NCBI RefSeq assembly: GCF_023065955.2
Contig: NW_026622974.1
Coordinates: 30,907,718-30,971,717 of the forward strand
Length of the DNA: 64,000 nt
Source of the DNA: Ursus arctos
Lineage: Eukaryota > Chordata > Mammalia > Carnivora > Ursidae
Reading direction: 5' to 3'
The notes below the pieces were generated by a model. The model was given only the letters and a program-made list of their open reading frames with translations, was not told the DNA's origin and searched no databases. This document shows positions 10,405 through 22,070 of the stretch, in pieces. Every line of letters begins with the position of its first letter. Positions within the stretch are counted from its first letter, which is position 1. Both the position numbers and the translations under genes were made by a program.

Positions 10405-12795
10405 ACCATCCACTTCGTTGAGCCATCATTCATACTTTCTAGTTTGTGATTTACAAATGTCCAAAAAATTTTGAACTTAAAAGAATCCTGATACTATCTA
10501 GTTATTGCCCTCATTTGATAGATGACAAAACAGATACCAGAAAAATTAAGCAGTAAGCTCAAGTCACACATAGTTGACTGGCTGAACTAGAACTACCTAA
10601 AAAAACAAAACAAAACAAAACAGTAGTGTAGGTGGGCTTGATATTTGGCCACTACACTTTGAACACTTTGAAAGAATCTTTCAAAACAGACCCTGATGTG
10701 TAGCACAGTTAAATACTATGTTTCAGGCAAGTAGTAAGTGATCAATAATTATTGACTACATTGCTGTATTAATTCATGAAAGCTATTGATTTCCTCATTC
10801 TCTCTCATACATGGGAGTCAGAAGCCCTGGAGAATATTCTGCAGTGGCAATCAGTGTCCCAAATTGTGAATGATCTACACTCAATAGGTGAGTGAATAAA
10901 AGTCGGAAGCACCCAATACCACTCTCAGTCCAAGAAACTCTCCTTTACTTTACTTCACAGAATCAATGACCTAATAGAGATCTGCACTCTAGTTAGGTAG
11001 GCAGATGTAGTCTCTCATGTAGCTATCTTATTTTCAAACGCTGTTGCCTAGGTAGAGAATGAGCTGAAATTTAGGACGTTTTTCTTAGGGAAAAAAGAAT
11101 GTTATCAATTGCAAGTGTAAGTCAAATAACAGGACATGGTACACTGGATTCATCTTGAATTAACATGAGTTTTTGTCCTGATGAAAAATCTTATCTCCAT
11201 GTATAACATAATTTTTGTGCAAAATATATTCCACTTTCCACTTTATAAGTGAAATTTTGTATCCCAATTCATTTCTATTGTATAGACTGTCAATAGAAAC
11301 TTCAAACCTTTCCACCCTTGACAACCATCAGTTGTTCCAGTTTTTAACTAGGTTACTAAAGAACACTTCTGCATCAAAGATTGTACAGCTATCAGTGACA
11401 AAAGTATCATGTATTTCTTTTTCTGAAAGAAAATACCGTTTAGAGAAAAGAATGTCTTAATGGAAGTTATATGTACTGCTCAGACACAGTGAAAAGAAGG
11501 ATATAGGACTTACATATTGGTCTCATATAATTTTGATTGACTACTGAATAAATGAACGAACAAAAATGGTGGGATTTCATTTATTATTTCCTATGAGGTA
11601 ATTTTAGTGGTAAGAAAAAAGAACCAGTAAGCCAACACAGACTAATACTGATTGCTACATTATTTTACACAAGCGAAAGTACATTAGGCCCCTTACCAGC
11701 TCAAGAGAATGAAGGGGGTTACCAAAATGCGGAAGAGCATCAGTATATGAAACACAGGAGTAAGAAGTAGGGCTTAGTTTACTTTTGCTTCAGTGTCTAC
11801 AATCACTCTTTACTGTGGCTGCTTCAACCCTTTAATCATTTAAAGAACAGATAAGCCCTTTTTTGCTGATGGATACTTCTACTGACAGTACAAAGGAAAA
11901 TTCATAGAAAATGTTAAGGTGCATTCAAAGGGATCAAAAGTATTTTATCTATATTTTCTCCTCAAAATGGGGCAAAGAAAGCATAGCAGTAAATGTGATT
12001 AATTATGGCAGAATGATGGCAGAATTTATTAATAGTCTGAAGGACTATCATCAAATCAAGCTGCTACTTAGAGGTAATATGGAAAATCCATTAGAATGTC
12101 AAAAAGCATATATTGTCAAGGCAATGTTTACAAGCAAGGTACACTTCTGAATAGGCAATTGCATAACAAGAGCTAGACTTAATCCCTGCTGCCAGAAGAT
12201 TCAACATAATTTGAATTTCAACAACTTCATTTTTGAAAATAAAATTACTGGCATCCTAGCAATTGTGAAAGTGACTAAATGGGTAGAAATAATATAAAAG
12301 CATTTAACATAAAACATTTTAGAAAATATTAAAAATCTAAAATGCTAAAATAAATGTTAATAAAAAAAGAAGCAGTACAGTTAGGAATACAGAGGTCTTC
12401 TTCTCCAAAAGTTGTTCTTTATGATGGAGTAAAGATTTTAAATATTTCTAGATATAATTGATCTTTGTTTATCTCCTTATAGTGTCATTTATCTGCCAAA
12501 TGTTGGTTTATAACTGTATCAGTGTAACACTTGATTTACAATTAAGGTGATTTACCTCTTAGTGACTACAAAGAAACAAAGAGTATCAGGATAATGACCT
12601 TCTCAAAGTACAAGAAGGCCCATTTATAAGTAATTTTCTACATTCATCGTGCACCTGAACTTTTTCCAATCTAAATATAGATCATATTATTTTCAAAACA
12701 CCCTTGAAGAAGAAACCATCTTTCTATTTCTTTTATTTTAGTAGTTTTAAATCATAAAAACTAAAACCTGACAAATATTCATAATAAATATATAC
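10405..12795. other. Gene-free unique sequence
   Basis: About 2.4 kb of AT-rich sequence. It holds a short (CAAAA)n tract at about 10605-10622. The frames at 11215-11460 and 11911-12150 (81 and 79 codons) show no domain, no splice context I can defend and no homologue I recognise. I call nothing here. Confidence 0.6.
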
Positions 12796-12799
12796 AAGT

Positions 12800-13015
12800 A
12801 TCTTATAAGTATCCTATGATGTACTAATTGTACTTCTAAGTATACACCCAAAAGAAACCACTGTCTTTGGGCAAGAGGGAACATTTATTAATTCAAGAAC
12901 ATTCATATTATCACTGCTTGTAATAAAGAGCAAAACCCTAAATGCTCCTAAATTGGAAAGTGGGTAAAAAGTGTTATCTTCATTCAGAGGAATATTATCC
13001 AACAGAATAGATAAA
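12800..13015 (+). mobile_element. Old L1 3' fragment
   Basis: The text follows the L1 ORF2 C-terminal region in degenerate form: an 'attgtacttctaagtataca' type block, then a gaatattat block near 12990. It is heavily diverged, with no tail, and abuts the ORF1-derived piece at 13020. It may be a separate, older insertion. Confidence 0.55.
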
Positions 13016-16000
13016 GCAGAACAAAGGATCAGTTAACTTGAAGATAGGGCAGTGGAACTCATCCAATCAGAGAGTAGCAAAAATTTAAAAAGAATGAAAA
13101 AAAAGTAAATAGTTCAAGATGCTTATTGAAAAACATCAAACAGACTAACATTTGCATAATAGAGGTCCCGTAGGAGAAGGGAGAGAATAAAGGGGCAGAA
13201 ATCATATTTGAAGAAATAATGGATAAAGCCTGAAAACTTCCATAACTTGGGGAAGGAAATAAACATCCAGGTCCTGGAAGCCCAGAGAGTTCCAAACAAG
13301 AGGAACACCAAGATATGCTATAATTGAAATTTCAAAAGTCAAAGACAAGAAAAGAATCATAAAAACAATAAGAAAAAAATTTTTGATATACAAATCCCCT
13401 TAAGACTATAAACAGATTTTTTAGCAGAAAAATTGCAGGTCAAAAGGGAGTAGATCAATATATTCAAAATACTGAAAGAAACAACTTCCAACCAGGAATA
13501 CTCCACCTGGCAAGGTTATCATTCAGAAGTGAAGGAAGATCAACAAAATTGACAGACGTTTAGGGAGACTCACCAAGAAAAAAGTGAGAGGACTCAAATA
13601 TATAAAATTAGAAATGAGAGAAAAGAAAAACCAACTGACACCACATATTACAAAGGATTATAAGAGAATACTATGAAAATCGATATGCCAACAAATTGGA
13701 CGAGCTAGAAGAAATAAACTTCTAGAAACATACAATCTTCCAAAAGTGAAGCCAGAAGAAATGGAAAATTTGAACAGACCAATTACCAGCAATGAAATTA
13801 AATCAGTAATCAAAACAACCTCCTAACAAACAAAAATCCAGGGCCAGATGGCTTTACTGGTAAATTCTCTCAAACACTTAAAGAAGAGATAATACCTGTC
13901 TTCTCAAACTGTTTCAAAAAAATAGAAGAGGCAGAAAAGCTTCCAAATTCCTTGTGTGAAGCCAGCATTACTCTGATACCAACACCAGATAAGAACACTG
14001 AAACAACAACAACATACTACAGTCCTATCTCTGATGAACAAAGAAGAAAAAATTCTAACCAAAATATTAACAAATTGAATCTAATAATACATTTAAAAAA
14101 ATCTTTATGATCAAGTGGGATTTTTTCCAGGGATGCACAAATTGTTCAATATTTGTAAATAAACCAATGTGATACATCACATTAACAAGTAAAAGGATAA
14201 AAACCATATGATCATCTCAAAAGATGCAGGAAAAGCATCTGATATAGTACAACATACATTCAAAATAAAAACCCTCAACACAATAGGTTTAGAGGAAACA
14301 TACCTTAACATAATAAAGACCATCTATGAAAAACTTACAGCTAACATTATTCTCAGTGATGAAAAACCAAGAACCTTCCCCCTAAGATCAGGAACAAGTC
14401 AAGGATGTCTATTCTCACTGCTTTTATTCAACATTGTGCTGGAAGTCCTAGCCACAGCAATCAGACAAGTAAAAGGAATAAAAGGCATCCAAATTAGTAA
14501 TGAAGAAGTAAAGCTTTCACTATTTGCAGATGACATGATACTATATATAGAAAATCCTAAAGACTCCACCATCATGACAAGAACTGATAAATGGATTCAG
14601 TAAAGTCGACAGGATATAAAATTAATATACAGAAATTGGTTGCAGTTCTATACACTAATAACAAAGTAGCAGAAAGAGAAATTAAGAAAATAATCCTATT
14701 TACAAAGTGCCACATAGAATAAAAATACCTGGGAACAAATGTAACCAAGGTGGTGAAAAATCTGTATTTGAAAAGCTATAAAACACTGATAAAAGAAATT
14801 ATAGATGACACAAACAAATGGAAAGATATTCTACGCTGGTGGATTAGCAGAACAAATATTGATAGAGTGTCCATACCCAAAGCAATCTACACATTGAATG
14901 CAATCCTGAACAAAATATCAACATTTTTCACGGACCTAGAACAAATAATACTAAAATTATACAGAGCCACAAAAGCCCCCAAATAACCAAAGCAATCTTG
15001 AGAAAGAAGAATAAAGGTGGAACTATCACAATCCCAGATTCCAAATATACTATAAAGGCTATCACAATCAAAACAGTATGGTACTGGCACAAAAAAAGAC
15101 ACGTAGATCAATGGAATAGAACAGAGAGCCCAGAAATAAACCCATGCTGCTATAATCAATTAATCTATGACAAAGTAGGCAAGCATATCCAATGAGAAAA
15201 AGAATCTCTTCAACAAATGGTGCTGGGAAACTGGACAAGTACATGCAAAAAAAGAAACTGAACCACTTTCTTAACACTATACACAAAAGTAAACTCAAAA
15301 TATATAAGACTTAAATGTGAGACCTGAAACCATAAAACCCCCAGAAGAAAACATAGGCAATGATTTCTTTGACACTGGCCATAGAAACGCTTTTTTTTTT
15401 TAGATGTCTCCTCAGGTAAGGGAAACAAAGCAAAATTAAACTATTTGGACTACATCAAAATAAAAAGTTTTGCACAGTAAAGGAAACCATCAATAAATTG
15501 ATAAGGCAACCTACTGAATGAGAGAAGATATTTTCAAATGATATATCCTATAAGGGGTTTATATCCAAAAAATATAGAGGAATTGATACAACTCAATGCC
15601 TCAATAATCTGATTAAAAATGGGCAGGGGACCTGAATAAACATTTTTCCAAGGAAGACACACAGGGCCAACAGATACATGAAAAGATGCTCAACGTTACA
15701 GATTATCAGGGAAATGCAAATTCTGCATTATGTGAGGTACCACTTCACATGTGTCAGAACAGCTGTCATCAAAGACAGGAGATAACAAGTGTTGGCGAGG
15801 ATGTAGAGAAAAAAGAACCCTCATGCACTGTTGGTGGAATACAAGCTGGTGTAGCCACTGCAGAAAACAGTATGAAGGTTCCTGAAAAATTAAAAATAGA
15901 GTTACCATATGATGCAGTAATTGCACTACTCAGTATTTACCCAAAGAAAACAAACAAACAAAACCTAATTTGAAAATATACACACACTCCTATGCTTATT

Positions 16001-16083
16001 GCAGCATTATGTACAACAGCGGCATTATTTACAATATGGAAACAACCTGGTGTCCATCCACAGATGAATAAAGTGGTGTCTGT

Positions 16084-16130
16084 ACACACACACACACACA
16101 CACACACACGCACGCACGCGCGCATGCGCA
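16084..16130 (+). repeat. (CA)n microsatellite passing into (CG)-rich dinucleotides
   Basis: About 13 CA repeats followed by cgcacgcacgcgcgcatgcgca, inside the L1 copy C 3' region. Alternating purine-pyrimidine, including CG steps, is the type of tract that favours Z-DNA. Confidence 0.95.
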
Positions 16131-16165
16131 CAATGGTATATTCCTCAGCTTTGGAAAAGAATGAG

Positions 16166-16340
16166 GGGGTGCCTGGGTGGCTCAGTCAGGTAAGTGTCTG
16201 CCTTCAGCTCAGGTCCTGGGATGGACCATGTGGGGCTTCCTGCTCAGCGGGGAGCCTGCTTCTCCCTCTCCTCCCCACTCCTGCTCTCTCTCTCTGTCTC
16301 TCTCTCAAGTAAATAAATGAAATCTTAAAAAAAAAAAAAA
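16166..16340 (+). mobile_element. CAN-SINE, full length
   Basis: Starts ggggtgcctgggtggctcagtc and ends with a CT-rich body, aagtaaataaatgaaatctt and an A run. Target duplication aaaagaatgag (16155-16165) is repeated as aaaaaatgag ending at 16346, and L1 copy C sequence resumes beyond it (attttgccctttgcagcaac). The tRNA-like head contains Pol III A/B box-like sequence. Confidence 0.95.
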
Positions 16341-16694
16341 AATGAGATTTTGCCCTTTGCAGCAACATGGATGGGTCTAGAGGGTGTAATGCTAAGTGAT
16401 TTAAGTCAGACAGAGAAATACAAATACCATGTGATTTTACTCATATGTGGAATTTCAGAAACAAAACAAAGAAAGAAAGGGAAAAAAGGAGACAAAAAAA
16501 CAGTATTAAGTACAGAGAACAAGCTGGTGGTTGCCGGAGGCGGTTGGGAGAGGGTATGGGCAAAATAGATAAAAGAGATTAAGAGTACACTTACTGTGAT
16601 GAGCACTGAGTAATGTATAGAATTATTGAATCATTATATTGTATAACTGAAACTAATGTAATACTGTACGTTAACTACACTTCAACAAAAAAAA

Positions 16695-17445
16695 ATTTAA
16701 ATAAAGTTCTTTAGAGCCTGACATTTTGAAACAGAAGGATGGAACTCACAATTATAGTAGTACCTATCTCTTCTTCAAGGATATATCTCTGAATGGCAAA
16801 ATAGTTTGGATATCACTAATTCATCATTTAATGAGTGAATAAATGATAGCATTAGCATATAAAGATGACAATTTTGGGTCTATTTAAATTGACAGTCAAC
16901 GGATTAATTGAAATAGCCATTATCACATCAAAGTAATCAGTGAAAATGGTTTCTGCTTGGTATGATCTGACTTTGTATTTATTGCAAAATTAATGAGTGC
17001 TCTGTAATATGCATATTCTCTCTCTCTCTATATATATATAATATAGATATATGGATATATATGTATATATTCATAGTCCATGAAATTACGGCATCAAAAG
17101 CTACTTTAGAGATTATCTACTGCCATCTTTGTTATAGATTCACAATGTAAAAGATTCTCCATTCATTGGTCTCTGCCGCTTTACCTCAAAGTTGTAGAAA
17201 TACTCATAGTTTTCTATTGAATTATACTCTCCTTCCTCCATGATAATCAGGAAGAGAATTTTAAAGGAGATTTAAACGTTCTATAAATCAATTTTTGAAA
17301 GTAGGGGGAAAAAATGTGACATTTCCAAATTTTTGGATGACTTTTTTACAACAGGTGGTGATATGGGTACAATTTGATGTCCCAACATGTTACCCATGAA
17401 GATAGCCAATTCTACTTGCTCTTTGAACTGTCTACCTTTAAGGAG
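16695..17445. other. Gene-free unique sequence with TA-rich repeat
   Basis: No coding signal. A (CT)n-(TA)n tract with imperfect TATATG units occupies about 17016-17070. Confidence 0.6.
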
Positions 17446-17650
17446 GAGAAGAAATTAGCATGTATTAAGTGCTTGCTATGATACTATACCAGGTATCCTA
17501 CAAATATTCTCATTTCATCTTCACAGAAATTCAATGACATAGATATTTCATCAAATTCTCAGATGAGAAAACTGAAGCTCAAAGAGACCAGAGTCATAAA
17601 CTAAACAGTGGAGCTAGAATTTAGTAACCGATCTGTCTTACGTCAAAATT
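17446..17650 (+). mobile_element. MIR element
   Basis: Matches the mammalian-wide interspersed repeat in order: 'attaagtgcttgctatgata', the 'tctcatttcatcttcacag' block, 'cagatgagaaaactgaagctc', 'agagaccagagtcataaa', and a 'gtggagctagaattt' end. Plus orientation and diverged, as expected of a mammal-wide SINE. Confidence 0.85.
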
Positions 17651-18279
17651 CATACTCTGTAAAAGACAGAGTGGCTGAATGAATAAAAATGCAAGACTCA
17701 TCTATATAAGGCCTACAAGACACTCACTTTAGATGTTAGTACACACACAGACCGAAAGTGAAAGGATGAAAAAAGATATTCCATGTAAATGGAAACCAAA
17801 AGAAAGCTGTATAAGGTAAAAGCAGACTTCAAAACAGACTGTACTAAATGAAAAAGAAGGGTGTTACATAATGATAAAGGTGTCAATCCAACAAAAAGAT
17901 ACAATTGTATATATTTATGTACCCAACATGGGATCACCTAAACATGTAAAGCAAATATTAATAGACCTAAGGGGGAAAATGACAGCAATAAAATAATAGA
18001 GGACTTTAATGCCCCACTTACATCAATGGATAGATCATCTAGACAGAAAATCAATAAGGAAACATTGACCTTAAACAACACATTACACCAAATGGACTTA
18101 ACAGATATTTATAGAACATTCCATCTAAAAGCAACAATACACATTTTTCTCAAGTGCACATGGAATACTCCCAAGATAGATCATATATTAGGCCACAACA
18201 CGTCTTAATAAATTTAAAGCACTGAAATCATATCAAGCATCTTTCCAACAACGATGGTATGAAACTAGAAATCAAATAT

Positions 18280-19226
18280 TTGTGTCTCTAAAATAAATCC
18301 CACCTGATCATAATTTATGTTTTTTAATGTATTATTGAATTTGATTTGCTAATATTTTGAGGATTTTTCATTTATGCTCATTAGGGATACTGAGCTGTAA
18401 TTTTCTTTCTTTGTGGCATGTTTTACTGGTTTTGGTATCAGGGCAGTAGTAGCTTTGTAAAATGAGTTTGAAAGAGTTCCCTCCTCTTCTAGATTTTGTG
18501 TTTTGTCTTGTTTTTTGTTGTTGTTGTTGTTGTTTTGTTTTTTAGGGGGAAGAGTTTGAAACAGATTAGTATTAATTATTCTTTGAATGTTTCATAGAAT
18601 TCACCAGTGCAGCCATCTGGTCCTGAAGTCTTGTTTGTTAGGAGGTTTTAGATTAGTAATTCAATCTTTTTATAGTAACTGATCTATTCAGATTTTCTAT
18701 TTCATCATGATTCAATCTTGATAGGTTGTATGTTTCTAGGAATTCATCCATTTCTTCTAGTGTCCAATTTGTTAGTGCATAACTATTCATAGTAGTCTCT
18801 TATGATCCTTTGTATTTATTTGGTATAATTGTTATATCCTGCTTTCATTTCTGATTGTATTTGAGACCTTTTTTAATGAATCTATATAAATGTATGAAAG
18901 TATCTTTTTTCTTTTTTTTAAGATTTTATTTATTCATTTGAGAGAGAGAGAGCACACACAAGCAGGGGGAATAGCAGAGAGAGAGGGAGAAGCAGACTCC
19001 CAGTCAAGCAGGGAGCCTGATGCAGGGCTCAATCCCAGCTCCCTGGATCATGACCTGAGTCGAAGGCATACATTTAACCAACTGAGCCACCCAGGCACCC
19101 TGAGAATTTTCTTTATCTTTTCAAAGAACCAGCCCTTAGTTTCATTGATTCTTTTCAATTGTCTTTTAAATCTTTATTTCATTTACTTCAGCTATGATTT
19201 TTGTTATTTCCTTCCTTCTACTACAT
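18280..19226 (-). mobile_element. Inverted middle block of L1 copy A
   Basis: Read on the minus strand this covers the ORF2 linker (gagctggttctttgaaaag-like at 19110-19125) through the fingers region, ending with the gatcaggtgggattt block near 18300. It also contains a (GTT)n tract at 18518-18540 and a CAN-SINE (18911-19100). It is flanked on both sides by plus-strand sequence of the same element. Confidence 0.8.
18911..19100 (-). mobile_element. CAN-SINE, minus strand, inside the inverted L1 block
   Basis: Reads T-run, aagattttatttattcatttgagag, GA-rich body, gggctcaatcccagctccctgg, and ends in actgagccacccaggcaccc, the reverse complement of the SINE head. L1 antisense sequence flanks both ends, so it inserted into this L1 block. 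I could not define a clean target duplication. Confidence 0.92.
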
Positions 19227-20430
19227 CACTTTTATTCAGTAGTATTAGAGGATCTAACCAGAGCTATTAGTCAAGAAAGAGAAATAAAAAGGTATCCGAA
19301 TTTGAAAGGAAGAAGTAAAACTGTAACCATTTGCAGATGGCATAATATTATATATAGAAAGTCCTAAAGACCACATCAAAAACTGTTAAAATAAAGAAAT
19401 TAAATTGCAAGTAACAAAATCAATACACAAAGACATGTTGTGCTTTTATATACTAATAATAAATTATCAGAAGAGAAATTAAGAAAACAATCTCATTTAC
19501 AATTACATTATAAAGAATAACATACCTAAACAAATTAAACCAAGGAAGTAAAAGACCTGTATATTGAAAACTTTAAAGGGAAGAAGACTAAATAACTGAA
19601 AAGGTATCCCATTTTCATGGGTCAGAATTAATATTAAAATGTCCATATTACACTAGCAATCTACAGATTCACTGCAACACCTTTCAAAATTCCATTGACA
19701 TTTTTCACAGAACTAGAACAAACAATCCTAAAATTTATATGAAATTATAAAAGACAGACTAGCCAAAGCAATTTTGAGAAAGAAGAACAAAGCTGAAGGT
19801 ATCATGCTCCCTGATTTCAAACTATATCACAAAACTTTGGCAATTAAAACAGCAGAGTATTGGCATAAAAATAGACACATATATCAAAGGAAAAGAACAA
19901 TGAGGAAAGGGCAGTCTTTTCAATAATGGTGTTGGGAAACTGGACAGCCACATACAAAAGAATGAAACTGGATTTTTTATTTTATACCATACACAAAAAT
20001 TTACTCTAAATGAATTAAAGATTTGAACATAAGACCTGAACCATAAAAATCCTAGAAGAAAAAATATGCAGTAAGCACGCTCACATAGGTCTTGGCAATG
20101 ATTTTTTGAATGTGACATCTAGAGCAAAAGCAACAAAAGCAAAAATGAACAAAAGGGACTACATCAAACTCAAAAACTTTCACACAGCCAAAACTATCAA
20201 CAAAATGAAAAGGCAACCTACTGAATGGGAGAAAATATTTGCAAATCATATATCTGATAAAGGGACAATAGCTAAAATACAAAAAAACTAATATAACTCC
20301 ATAACACAAAGCCACCCAAACAATCCAATTTTAAAATGGGTGGAAAAATAGACATTTTCCAAAAGAAAACAGTTGCTTGAAAATATGATGTCATTAGTCA
20401 TCAGAGAAATTCAAATCAAAACCGCACTGA

Positions 20431-21278
20431 TTTTTTGCAACCAGCAGGCCTTAAAACCTGGATTTTAAAGCTCATCAGGCTTGACTTAGGATAGAGCTCA
20501 TAGGGTTCTGCATTGCTCCTGGAGAGAGGCAAACAAACAATCTGGGGATGGACAGTGTAGAAACGGTGATCTGGGGAATTCCTGGGGCACACAGAGGGGG
20601 AGACACCGTCCCCTCTTCTTGGAGCATGTCCCTGAGAGGCAACATTCTTAGAGATGCCTCTCCAGGAACAAAGGAGTTGGCTGGTGTCCTTTCCCTCCCC
20701 ACCCCTCAGAATAAACATAGGGACACCAGTGAGAAGCAGCACAGCCCTGACACAGGGTGCCTAATTTGCATACACCAAGCCCCACTCCACCCTACCCCCA
20801 TGCCCTGGGGGACTGTCCTTCTCAGTCAAGCTTGCCCCCTCAGTTACAGCATGGAGGGCCCCTTCCCCAGAACACCAAGATAACCCCTGCCCTTACAACC
20901 TCTCCCAACCAGAGAGGTCTGCAGGGCCTCAGTTCTGGTGGAATTGGTTTCAGGTCTCATTTCACAAGCAGACCAGAGCACACCTAGTTAAAATCACCAC
21001 ATTCAGACCAGGGACCAAACAGGCAGGCAAGGAGAGCTTCTGCAGATGACTGGCCTTAAGCATAGAGCAGCCAAAACACAACAGCAGAATGTACACAGCA
21101 CACACCAGAGATATTCTCTGAAGCACCAGGGCCTGGGCACTTGACATCTTCTTCATAAGGCCATTACTTTCAAGAGCAGAAGACATACTGGCTTTTCTAA
21201 GACAGAGGAGAGGGCAGAGACTTAGACAAAATGCCAAGATGGAGGAATTTATCCCTAAGGAAAGAAAAAGATTAGGCC
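20431..21278 (+). promoter_or_regulatory. L1 copy B 5'UTR
   Basis: Begins ttttttgcaaccagcaggcc and is C/A-rich with a gattttaaagctcatcagg block, then cacagagggggagacacc. Homology to an older L1 5'UTR type is recognised by pattern. Promoter activity is a family property only. Confidence 0.6.
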
Positions 21279-22070
21279 ATGGCCAGAGATATAAGCAAAA
21301 CCGATATAAGTAATATGCTTGACAGAGAATTTAAAGCAACAATCATAAGAATGTTCACCGGACTTCAGAAAAGAAGAGAAGACATCAGTGAGACTGTTAC
21401 CACAGACATAAAAGAGTTAACAAGGAATCAATCAGAGATGAGCACTGCATTACATAAGACTGGAAATAAGCATGATGCAATTAACAGCAGGCCGGAAGAA
21501 GCAAAGGAATAAATTAGTGACCTAGAACAAAAAATAATGGAAAATAATGAAGTGAACAAAAGAAAGAAGAATTATGCAACACCAGAACAGACTTAGGGAA
21601 ATCAGTGACTCCATCAAATGTAATAAAATTCATATTATATAAGTTCCAAAGAAGGGACAGAAAAAGGGGAAGAATATTTATTTGAGGAAATAATAGCAGA
21701 AAACTTCCCTAATCTGGGGAAGAAGTAGATACCCAGATCTAGGAGTCACAGAGAATTCCCACCAAAATCAACAAAACTAGGCCAACACCAAGACATATTA
21801 TAATTAAATCTGCAAAATACAGTGATAAAGAAAAAAATCTTAAAAGCAGCAAGACAAAGGAAGTCCTTAACTTACAAGGGAAAACCAATAAGTCTAGCTG
21901 GAGATTTCTCAATAGAAAGGTGGCAATCCATAAGAGAGTGGCATGACATATTTAAAGTGATGAATAGAAAAAAAAAAAAAACTGCAACCAGTAATACTCT
22001 ATCCAGCAAGGCTCTCATTCAGAATAGAAGAAGAGATAAAGAGTTTTCTCAGGCAAATAAAAAATAAAGG
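21279..22070 (+). pseudogene. L1 ORF1p pseudogene (copy B)
   Basis: ATG at 21279 (MARDISKTDISNMLDREF) opens 77 codons to a stop. Coiled-coil-like sequence follows in broken frames. 21822-22067 carries the C-terminal domain start (KAARQRKSLTYKGKPISLAGDFS, described here only as the conserved block). An A run near 21968-21982 has expanded to about 13 A, shifting the frame. Not functional. Confidence 0.8.

Larger units (their letters stand above)
13545..16455 (+). pseudogene. L1 ORF2 pseudogene, reverse-transcriptase half (copy C)
   Basis: Fragmented frames. 14208-14603 carries the RT palm with [17 protein letters not shown], so the FADD pair of Asp is intact at about 14524. 14750-14986 and 14998-15195 carry thumb and C-terminal segments ([13 protein letters not shown]). 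There are multiple shifts and stops. No endonuclease domain is present in this copy. Confidence 0.8.
13020..16690 (+). mobile_element. Old L1 (copy C), 5'-truncated, with internal deletion
   Basis: 13020-13550 is ORF1-derived (coiled coil to C-terminal domain, ending with the ctggcaaggttatcattcag block). It jumps directly into the ORF2 linker at about 13545 (gacagacgtttagggagactc), so the ORF1 3' end, spacer and endonuclease are missing. ORF2 then runs to about 16450. The 3'UTR ends at the A-rich 16680-16700, preceded by a tgtatgttaactacac-like block typical of older carnivore L1 3' ends. A SINE interrupts it at 16166-16340. Confidence 0.85.
17660..20430 (+). mobile_element. Old L1 (copy A), left part, with inverted centre
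   Basis: 17660-18265 is plus-strand ORF2 endonuclease (metal-site and GDFN/RIDHIL-like blocks). About 18280-19226 is the next part of ORF2 but on the minus strand. About 19228-20430 is plus-strand RT palm to C-terminus, where the FADD motif reads FADG near 19333. The element continues at 26343-26935 after an inserted L1. The three blocks are collinear in an L1 if the centre is flipped, with about 300 bp missing at each breakpoint when compared with copy B. Confidence 0.8.

Noticed and set aside
1145..10410. Target-site duplication around the L1 copy 1 plus 2 composite
   Set aside because: aactatct before and aaccatcc after match at only six of eight positions, not better than chance.
15937..16131. 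Cys-Val repeat frame on the minus strand (also 53196-53420)
   Set aside because: Translation of CA/TG microsatellites.
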